Shown here: positions 39,486-45,108 of the stretch, piece by piece
How positions within the stretch are numbered: position 1 is the stretch's first letter
Layout of the letters: each line of letters opens with the position of its first letter
Source: Bradyrhizobium sp. WSM1743
GTDB lineage: Bacteria; Pseudomonadota; Alphaproteobacteria; Rhizobiales; Xanthobacteraceae
DNA length: 45,108 nucleotides
Assembly (NCBI RefSeq): GCF_000473065.1
Contig: NZ_AXAZ01000069.1
Span: 1-45,108, forward strand
Direction of reading: 5' to 3'
Program-made: the position numbers and the translations under genes
Notes under the pieces: generated by a model
Told to the model about the DNA's origin: nothing
Databases searched by the model: none
The model's input: the letters and a program-made list of their open reading frames with translations, nothing else

Positions 39486-39656
39486 TTGTCGCGGGGAGAC
39501 GAACTCAGGGAGCTAGCGAGCGATCTGTCGCGTGCCGCCGAGAAGGCGCGCAGGCTTGGGCTGCCCACGACAGTTTATTTGCTCTCGATGGCGCTTGTGG
39601 AGGTGAAGGAGGCCGTTGCCGCCACCGACGATGGGGACGACGACGGCGCAGCGTGA
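39486..39656 (+). CDS. Small conserved-looking hypothetical protein (56 aa, TTG start)
   Basis: The product starts at TTG 39486, the first possible start after an in-frame TGA at 39480, and has GGGG a few bases before. It reads MSRGDELRELASDLSRAAEK, then an Arg-Leu-Gly-Leu-Pro turn and a hydrophobic helix TVYLLSMALVEVKEAV, and ends in an acidic tail (ATDDGDDDGAA). It looks like a small folded or membrane-touching helix pair. It follows the isochorismatase-like gene by 29 bp and may be the last gene of that transcript. No known function. A hairpin at 39786-39800 (GCCGGC-TGC-GCCGGC) lies downstream. Confidence 0.6.
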   Translation: MSRGDELRELASDLSRAAEKARRLGLPTTVYLLSMALVEVKEAVAATDDGDDDGAA

Positions 39657-39828
39657 GGACTTCCCCACTGCGGTCCTGTCATGTGCGGCTTTGTGCAACG
39701 CTGCTGAGCGCTTGCTGCCGACACATTGGCGTTGCAAGTTCTGCCTCGGCGCAATAGCCAAGTATCTTGATCATCGAGTGATGACGCCGGCTGCGCCGGC
39801 GCCGTGACGCTTTCAAGGATCCCCGCAA

Positions 39829-41211
39829 ATGTCCATGCTGCCCAATTCGCAAGAGGCCCGGGATGTGGCCTACCAGCTCCATCCCTACACCAACGCGCGC
39901 ACGCATCAGCAGGCAGGCCCCCTGGTGATCGAGCGCGGCGAGGGGCCTTATGTCTTCGACGCGACGGGCAAGCGCTATTTCGAAGCGATGGCCGGCCTGT
40001 GGAGCGTCGGGCTTGGCTTCAACGAGAAACGGCTGGTCGAGGCGGCGCACAGGCAGATGCAGGCGTTGCCGTTCTACCACACGTTCTCCGCCAAATCGCA
40101 CGGGCCCTCGATCGACCTCGCCGAGAAGCTGGTCGCGCTCGCGCCTGTTACGATGAGCAAGGTGTTCTTCACCAATTCCGGCTCGGAAGCCAACGACACC
40201 GTGCTGAAGCTGATCGCCTATCGCTCCAATGCACTCGGTCAGCCCCAGCGCAAGAAGGTGATCAGCCGCCTGCGCGCTTATCACGGCGTCACCATCGCGT
40301 CGGCCAGCCTCACGGGTCTTCCGAACAACCACCGCTCGTTCGACCTGCCGCTGCCGAACATCCTGCACACGGGCTCGCCGCACTTCTACAAGGACGGTGC
40401 TCCCGGCGAGAGCGAGGAAGCCTTCGCCACGCGACGCGCCGAGGAGCTCGACGCGCTGATCCAGAAGGAAGGGCCGGATACGATCGCGGCCTTCTTCGGT
40501 GAGCCGGTGATGGGGGCAGGCGGCGTCGTCGTTCCGCCGGCGACCTATTGGGACAAGATCCAGAAGGTCCTGAAGAAGTACGACATCCTGCTGGTCGCCG
40601 ACGAAGTGATCTGCGGCTTCGGCCGCACCGGCAAAATGTTCGGCTGCGACACCTATGGCATCAAGCCCGACGCGATGGTGGTCTCCAAGCAGATCACCTC
40701 GAGCTATTTCCCGCTGTCGGCGGTCATGCTGAACGATCGCATGTTCGAGCCGATCGCCGACGAGAGCAACAAGATCGGCGTGCTCGGCCACGGTTTTACC
40801 GCGGGCGGCCATCCCGTCGGCGCGGCGATTGCGCTGGAGAACCTCAAGATCATCGAGGAGCGCGGCCTGGTCGCACATGCCGCCGAGCTCGGTGCCTACA
40901 TGCAGGGCAAGCTGCGTGAGCTCGCCAGCCACCCGCTGGTCGGCGAGGTCCGCGGCGTCGGCATGATCGCAGCGCTCGAGCTCGTGCTCGACAAGGGACG
41001 CAAGACCGCAGCGGCGACGCCCGGCGCCGTCGGCGGCATCGCCAGCCGCATGCTCCAGGAGCGCGGCGTGATCTCGCGCAATATGCTGGATGCCATCGCC
41101 ATCTGCCCGCCGCTGATCACGACCAAGGCCCAGATCGACGAGCTGGTGGACGTGATCTCAGGCGTGCTGAACGACATGAAGGCGGAAGTGGCGAAGCTGA
41201 CGCCGGCATAG
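39829..41211 (+). CDS. Class III (omega) aminotransferase, PLP-dependent
   Basis: This 460-residue cytosolic enzyme moves an amino group from an omega-amino acid or amine to pyruvate or a similar keto acid. NSGSEANDTVLKLIAYR holds the PLP phosphate site (Ser118-Gly-Ser-Glu). Tyr-His at 151-152 stack on the ring, Asp258 (VADEV) pairs with the pyridine nitrogen, and Lys287 (VVSKQIT) forms the Schiff base. The wording GLWSVGLGFNEKRL and GHGFTAGGHPVG resemble putrescine/taurine/beta-alanine-pyruvate aminotransferases. AAGGATC precedes the ATG. The gene stands alone; substrate is not set by context. The product may feed amines or beta-alanine into central metabolism. Confidence 0.92.
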   Translation: MSMLPNSQEARDVAYQLHPYTNARTHQQAGPLVIERGEGPYVFDATGKRYFEAMAGLWSVGLGFNEKRLVEAAHRQMQALPFYHTFSAKSHGPSIDLAEKLVALAPVTMSKVFFTNSGSEANDTVLKLIAYRSNALGQPQRKKVISRLRAYHGVTIASASLTGLPNNHRSFDLPLPNILHTGSPHFYKDGAPGESEEAFATRRAEELDALIQKEGPDTIAAFFGEPVMGAGGVVVPPATYWDKIQKVLKKYDILLVADEVICGFGRTGKMFGCDTYGIKPDAMVVSKQITSSYFPLSAVMLNDRMFEPIADESNKIGVLGHGFTAGGHPVGAAIALENLKIIEERGLVAHAAELGAYMQGKLRELASHPLVGEVRGVGMIAALELVLDKGRKTAAATPGAVGGIASRMLQERGVISRNMLDAIAICPPLITTKAQIDELVDVISGVLNDMKAEVAKLTPA

Positions 41212-41223
41212 CGGGCTCTCTCC

Positions 41224-41340
41224 CCGTCATTGCGAGGAGCCCGCGACAGAATTGCGAAGCAATTTTGCGCTGGCGACGAAGCAATCCAGACTGCCTCTGT
41301 GGAAAGATTCTGGATTGCTTCGCTGCGCTCGCAATGACGG
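41224..41340. repeat. Palindromic intergenic repeat, unit 1
   Basis: Outer arms CCGTCATTGCGAG (41224-41236) and CTCGCAATGACGG (41328-41340) are perfect 13-bp inverted repeats. Inner arms GAAGCAATCCAGA (41278-41290) and TCTGGATTGCTTC (41309-41321) are also perfect. This is the 'gcgaagcaatccaga' family seen in many rhizobial spacers. It follows the aminotransferase stop and may act as a transcript end. Confidence 0.8.
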
Positions 41341-41367
41341 TGTGGAGGCAGCGGGCCCAATCCATCG

Positions 41368-41412
41368 CCGTCACCCCCGCGCAACGGCTTCGCCGTTGCG
41401 CGGGGATGACGG
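41368..41412. repeat. Palindromic intergenic repeat, unit 2
   Basis: Left arm 41368-41388 and right arm 41392-41412 pair over 21 bp with one mismatch (the C at 41374) and a TTC loop. The core is CGCGCAACGG-CTTCG-CCGTTGCGCG. It probably forms a very stable hairpin between two convergent genes and may terminate both. It shares the CCGTCA end with unit 1. Confidence 0.8.
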
Positions 41413-41452
41413 TCTGGCAATTGGCCCGCGTTTGCAATTTGGCGACGAAGCC

Positions 41453-42601
41453 CTACGCCCGCTGCACCCCGACCACGCGGCCCTTCTCGATCGCCAGCGC
41501 CAGCTCGCCGCGCTTGAGCTTCAGCGCGGCGTCGCCGAACAGCTCGCGGCGCCAGCCGCGCAAGGCTGGCACGTCGGCCTCATCGTCGGCCGCGATCTCT
41601 TCGAGATCGTCGACGGTCGCGATCACCTTGCTTGCGACCGCGTGGCGCTCGGCGGTCATGCGCAGCAGCACTTTCAACAGCTCGACGATGGCTGCGCCAT
41701 TCGAATTGTTGCGCGGTTTCTCCAGCTTGGGCAACTTCGAGAAGTCCCGCGCCAGCCCGCGCTCGACCGCGGCGACGATGTCCGCGCCCCATTTGGATTT
41801 CTCGAACCCCTTCGGCACCGAGCGCAGATGCGCGAGCTTCTCCAGCGTGGTGGGCGCGTGGCTCGCGATGTCGGTGATGGCTTCGTCGCGCAGCACGCGG
41901 CCGCGCGGCACGTCGCGGCTCTGCGCCTCCTGCTCGCGCCAGGCCGCGACCTCCATCAGCACCGCGAGGTCCTTGGGCTTGCGCACCCGCGTCTTCAGCC
42001 GCTCCCAGGCGCGCTCGGGGTGGAAATCATAGGTGCGGGGCGAGGTCAGGACTTCCATCTCGATCGAGACCCATTCGCTGCGCCGGCGCTTCTTCAGGTC
42101 GGTGTCGAGCGCTGCGAACACGTCGCGCAAATGGGTGACGTCGGACACCGCGTAATGCATCTGCTCCTTGGTCAGCGGTCGGCGCGACCAGTCGGTGAAG
42201 CGGTGGGTCTTGTCCGGACGGTGGCCGGTGACCTTCTCGACCAGCGCGTCGTAGGCGATGCTGTCGCCGTAGCCGAGCACCATCGCGGCAACCTGGGTGT
42301 CGAACACCGGATGCGGGATGATGCCCGCCTGGTGCCAGATGATCTCGATGTCCTGGCGGGCGGCGTGAAACACCTTCAGCACGCCCTCGTTGCCCATCAG
42401 CTCGAAGAACGGCTTGAGATCGATGCCCTCGGCCAGGGCGTCGATGACCACGGCTTCCTCGGCGCTGGCCATCTGCACCACGCACAGCAGCGGGTAATAG
42501 GTGGTCTCGCGCAGAAACTCGGTATCGACGGTGATGACGGGGTGCTTGGCCAGCCGGCTGCAGGCAGCCGCGAGGTCAGCGGTGGTGGTAATCAAATCCA
42601 T
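41453..42601 (-). CDS. rnd: Ribonuclease D
   Basis: This 382-residue 3'-5' exoribonuclease trims tRNA precursors. The DEDD exonuclease domain shows ITVDTEFLRE (Asp26, Glu28), FHAARQDIEIIW and HYAVSDVTHLRDVF (the last catalytic Asp). HRDC helices follow from about 205 (RAWERLKTRV) and in the C-terminal third. Length is close to alphaproteobacterial RNase D. In many alphaproteobacteria rnd sits with ppx/ppk and aspS; here it stands about 10 kb away on the same strand. The gene is monocistronic and ends near palindromic repeat unit 2. Confidence 0.94.
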   Translation of the reverse strand: MDLITTTADLAAACSRLAKHPVITVDTEFLRETTYYPLLCVVQMASAEEAVVIDALAEGIDLKPFFELMGNEGVLKVFHAARQDIEIIWHQAGIIPHPVFDTQVAAMVLGYGDSIAYDALVEKVTGHRPDKTHRFTDWSRRPLTKEQMHYAVSDVTHLRDVFAALDTDLKKRRRSEWVSIEMEVLTSPRTYDFHPERAWERLKTRVRKPKDLAVLMEVAAWREQEAQSRDVPRGRVLRDEAITDIASHAPTTLEKLAHLRSVPKGFEKSKWGADIVAAVERGLARDFSKLPKLEKPRNNSNGAAIVELLKVLLRMTAERHAVASKVIATVDDLEEIAADDEADVPALRGWRRELFGDAALKLKRGELALAIEKGRVVGVQRA

Positions 42602-42717
42602 GAACGGCCCATGACACGTGATATCAGCCGTTCTGCCGAAAGTGCTGTGATGTCAAGGGGCTCTAAGCGAATTCGAGCCTTGCATCAGGCCCGGATCGGG
42701 ACTTTCCGACCAAATTC

Positions 42718-42828
42718 CTACTCGTAACGGACCCGCTGCGAGGGTTTTCGCGCGCAGGGCAGCGCCACCACGATCACGCACATGGCGACCAGAGCCAGTC
42801 CCAGGAACTCGAAAACCAACAGATCCAC
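42718..42828 (-). CDS. Single-pass membrane microprotein (36 aa)
   Basis: GTG 42828 is preceded by GGAGA with an eight-base gap. The peptide reads MDLLVFEFLGLALVAMCVIV, then VALPCARKPSQRVRYE: one hydrophobic helix (about 3-25) and a basic tail, which predicts an inner membrane protein with N-out, C-in topology. It is short, but the ribosome site, hydrophobic pattern and stop all agree. It lies 116 bp upstream of rnd on the same strand. Function unknown; such proteins often modulate larger membrane complexes. Confidence 0.5.
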   Translation of the reverse strand: MDLLVFEFLGLALVAMCVIVVALPCARKPSQRVRYE

Positions 42829-42953
42829 GGCGAAATCTCCAGAAACATTGATAGATTTGTCGGGCGTGCGTTGAGGGTCTGTTAATTCTCGTGGTTACCG
42901 GCCGTGTCGGCTGCCGGATGGTGGACGGGGAGTTAATGCCGGCGAGGTCACCG

Positions 42954-43853
42954 TCACGTCATCAGCTTCGGCAGGGCCGCCGCCAGGGTGTCCACGGCGG
43001 TGCGGACCTTTGGCGACAGCCGGGGCGAACGGGGCCACAGCGCGTGGCAGTCGTAGAGGAATTCAGGCTGGCCGGCGAAGAGGCTGACCAGCGCACCGGT
43101 GTTGAGGCGTTCGCGAACCAGCCAGTAGGGCAGCCAGGCGAGCCCCATGCCTTGCGCGGCGGCATCGGCGATCGCCTCCAGATCGTCGAGTCTCAGCCTG
43201 CCCAAGGGCATGATCTCGCGCGGGCGCTCGCCTTGCTGCGGAAACAGCCAAGGCCTGACGCGCCCTGAGCGACGATAGATGATCGCCTGATGTGCGGCGA
43301 GGTCGTCGAGCGATTTTGGCTTGCCGTTGATGCGCAAATACGAGCGCGCGCCGCACACCACCATGCGCTGGCTTGCAATGCGCCGCGCGATCAGGCCGGA
43401 CTGGTCGTCGAGATCGCCGGTCCGGATCGCAAGATCATAGCCGACTTCGATGATGTCAGCGATCGGATCGCCGAAGGAGAGGTCGAGCTCGAGATGTGGA
43501 TATTTCCGCGCGAGCTTTATCAGCAACGGAGCGATGCAGTGCCGTCCCAGCAGGGCCGGCATGGTCACGCGCAGCCTGCCGCGCGGCTCGGAGAGCTCGT
43601 CGGACACGACGGCGTCGGCGGCTTCCGCCTCGGCGAGCACCGCGCGGCAGCGCTCGTAATAGGCCTGGCCAGCCTCGGTCAGGCTCTGGCGCCGCGTGGT
43701 GCGGTTGAGCAGGCGGACGCCGAGTCGGTCTTCGAGAAAGCGCACATGCTTTCCGACCATCGGCCCCGACATCTCCAGGGCGTCGGCCGCGGCTGCGAAC
43801 GAGCCGAGATCGACGGCCCTGACGAACACGGCCATGCTGGTCAGGCGGTCCAT
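42954..43853 (-). CDS. LysR-family transcriptional regulator
   Basis: The protein is 299 residues. DNA-binding domain residues 1-60 start MDRLTSMAVFVRAVDLGSFA, followed by MSGPMVGKHVRFLEDRLGVRL, the form seen in the large CrgA/DsdC-like LysR subgroup. The effector domain has RLRVTMPALLGRHCIAPLL and DLAIRTGDLDDQSGLIARRI. AGGAG is nine bases before the ATG at 43853. It is divergent from the quinone-oxidoreductase-like gene 43957, with a 103-bp shared promoter region, and probably controls it. A weak inverted repeat (43880-43895) is a possible binding site. Confidence 0.9.
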   Translation of the reverse strand: MDRLTSMAVFVRAVDLGSFAAAADALEMSGPMVGKHVRFLEDRLGVRLLNRTTRRQSLTEAGQAYYERCRAVLAEAEAADAVVSDELSEPRGRLRVTMPALLGRHCIAPLLIKLARKYPHLELDLSFGDPIADIIEVGYDLAIRTGDLDDQSGLIARRIASQRMVVCGARSYLRINGKPKSLDDLAAHQAIIYRRSGRVRPWLFPQQGERPREIMPLGRLRLDDLEAIADAAAQGMGLAWLPYWLVRERLNTGALVSLFAGQPEFLYDCHALWPRSPRLSPKVRTAVDTLAAALPKLMT

Positions 43854-43879
43854 GATTGAAAACTCCTGGTTTTGACTGT

Positions 43880-43895
43880 TCGCTTGATTAGGCGA
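43880..43895. promoter_or_regulatory. Weak inverted repeat in LysR/oxidoreductase divergent region
   Basis: TCGC-TTGATTAG-GCGA (43880-43895) has 4-bp arms only and does not follow the T-N11-A rule exactly. It is the best candidate for a regulator site in the 103-bp gap, with low support. Confidence 0.25.
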
Positions 43896-43956
43896 TTTAT
43901 CCCCTTCGCCCGGATCGGCATAGCTCCATTCAGTTCAATTGTTTTGGAGTGTATCC

Positions 43957-44946
43957 ATGGCCCGCGCCGTTCGCTTTCATCACCATGGTGGTCCCGAAGT
44001 GCTGCGCATCGAGAGCGTCGATGTCCCGCCGCCGGCAACGGGCGAGGTGCAGATTCGCGTCAAGGCACTCGGTCTCAACCGTGCCGAGGCCCTGTTGCGA
44101 AGGGGGACGTATATCGAGAGCGCGACATTTCCGTCGGGGCTGGGTCTGGAGGCGGCAGGCGTCGTCGAAGCGGTCGGGGATGATGTGACCGGCTTTGTGC
44201 CAGGCGATATCGTGAGCATCGTCCCGCCGCTGTCGATGGTGCGATGGCCGGCCTATGCCGAGCTCGCGACCTTTCCGGCCGAGCTCATTGTGAAGCATCC
44301 GCCGGAGCTTGGCTTCGAAACTGCGGCCGCGGTGTGGATGCAGTATCTGACGGCCTATGGCGCGCTGGTCGACATCGCCGGACTTGGGCGAGGGGACATC
44401 GTTGCCATCACGGCGGCATCGAGCAGTGTCGGGCTTGCTGCGATCCAGATTGCGAACCGGATCGGCGCGGTCCCGGTCGCCCTGACGCGGACCTCGGTCA
44501 AGCGGCGGGCGTTGCTCGATGCCGGCGCCGCCCACGTTGTTGTCTCAGGCGAGGAGCTTGTCGGAGCGCGACTGCTGGAGATCGCCGGTTCGAAGGGCGT
44601 CCGCGTGGTATTTGATGCCGTCGGTGGTCCCGCATTCGAGCCACTGACAGGCGCGATGTCGCCGGGCGGGATCCTGATCGAGTATGGCGGCCTGAGCCCC
44701 GAGCCGACGCCGTTCCCGCTCTTCAACGTACTCGGCAAGAGCCTGACGCTGCGCGGCTATCTCGTGCACGAGATCATCCGCGATCCCGCGCGCCTTGCAA
44801 AGGCAAAGGCGTTCATTCTCGACGGGCTGTCGGACCGCACGTTGAAGCCGATCATTGCCAAGACGTTTCGCTTCGAGAACATCGTCGAGGCGCATCGCTT
44901 CCTGGAGTCGAACAATCAGTTCGGCAAGATCGTGGTGACGCTGTAG
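43957..44946 (+). CDS. Zinc-independent quinone-oxidoreductase-like dehydrogenase (MDR family)
   Basis: This 329-residue protein has an N-terminal GroES-like fold (RAVRFHHHGGPEVLRIESVD), then a Rossmann domain with AITAASSSVGLAAIQIANRI. The sequence lacks the zinc ligands (no G-H-E and no Cys cluster), as in NADPH:quinone reductases and enoyl reductases. FDAVGGPAFEPLTG and SPGGILIEYGGLS are standard for the family. GGAG lies seven bases before ATG 43957. An upstream TTG (43939) is unlikely. A LysR gene transcribed the other way suggests induction by an electrophile or quinone. Zinc-free MDR reductases often detoxify such compounds. Confidence 0.9.
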   Translation: MARAVRFHHHGGPEVLRIESVDVPPPATGEVQIRVKALGLNRAEALLRRGTYIESATFPSGLGLEAAGVVEAVGDDVTGFVPGDIVSIVPPLSMVRWPAYAELATFPAELIVKHPPELGFETAAAVWMQYLTAYGALVDIAGLGRGDIVAITAASSSVGLAAIQIANRIGAVPVALTRTSVKRRALLDAGAAHVVVSGEELVGARLLEIAGSKGVRVVFDAVGGPAFEPLTGAMSPGGILIEYGGLSPEPTPFPLFNVLGKSLTLRGYLVHEIIRDPARLAKAKAFILDGLSDRTLKPIIAKTFRFENIVEAHRFLESNNQFGKIVVTL

Positions 44947-45108
44947 GGTGGGTTAGTCTTACTGCGTCATGGGCGTCGACGTCCATTTGATGCTTCGCGG
45001 GCGCCACAGCACGGACATCGCGGCAAGGTCTTGATGAGCGCCCGAAGCAAGCGGGCGTGCATGGTTGCGATCGAGTTCGGGACATGGCGTTCAGGCCGCG
45101 CGGGCGGA
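44944..45108. other. End of window: repeat half and unassigned sequence
   Basis: Just after the oxidoreductase stop comes GTAGGGTGGGTTAG (44944-44957), which resembles the arm of a dispersed Bradyrhizobium palindrome like the one at 544-625. Its second arm would be outside the window or missing. The following 150 bp hold no convincing gene. Wording such as CGTCATGGGCGTCGACGTCC looks like one more repeated spacer element, but this is from memory only. Confidence 0.4.

Overview
The window looks like chromosome from a Bradyrhizobium-type alphaproteobacterium. Evidence: high GC, the order lptF-lptG-lptD-surA-pdxA-rsmA, a two-domain Ppx beside Ppk, a DnaA-like Hda protein upstream of a CDP-alcohol phosphatidyltransferase and divergent from purMN, and the palindromic intergenic repeats common in Rhizobiales. 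Species cannot be fixed from sequence alone. No tRNA, rRNA, CRISPR array or prophage was seen.

Layout. 1-280: 3' end of an insertion sequence. 544-1966: small genes (a secreted 75-residue protein, a coupled pair, a 78-residue protein), three of whose transcription units have GGAAC-N16/17-CGTT-like promoters, the signature of the EcfG general stress sigma factor. 1967-10680 (minus): a housekeeping train for LPS transport, outer membrane protein folding, vitamin B6 and rRNA methylation, with start/stop overlaps at most junctions, followed by a zinc alcohol dehydrogenase. 11018-13626 (plus): pepA, holC and a lipoprotein. 13652-20286: a probable catabolic island with a LysR regulator, a perfect LysR-type palindrome, a divergent LeuCD-type hydro-lyase, a 2-hydroxycarboxylate transporter, a Tat-exported haloacetate-dehalogenase-like hydrolase, a remnant of a second transporter gene and a Bug/TctC binding protein. 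20428-24612: ABC-F ATPase, small proteins, ndk and a TerC/YjbE membrane protein.

24850-27306: a TonB-dependent siderophore receptor behind an Irr-box-like palindrome. 27325-31125 (minus): ppx and ppk behind a Pho-box-like repeat. 31190-34404: hda, a CDP-alcohol phosphatidyltransferase, purM and purN. 34661-36514: a cold-shock gene with a terminator and a possible sigma-54 promoter, and a small autotransporter-like barrel protein. 36531-39656: a LysR gene divergent from two GNAT-like proteins, an isochorismatase-fold protein lacking two of its three catalytic residues, and a 56-residue protein. 39829-45108: a class III aminotransferase, palindromic repeats, RNase D, a 36-residue membrane protein, and a LysR/quinone-oxidoreductase divergent pair.

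The most novel material is the 13.6-20.3 kb island, whose substrate is not one of the classic pathways, the stress-promoter cluster in the first 2 kb, and the 37.6-39.5 kb acyltransferase/pseudo-hydrolase cluster. Regulatory site calls rest on consensus sequences recalled from the literature and have not been scored genome-wide.
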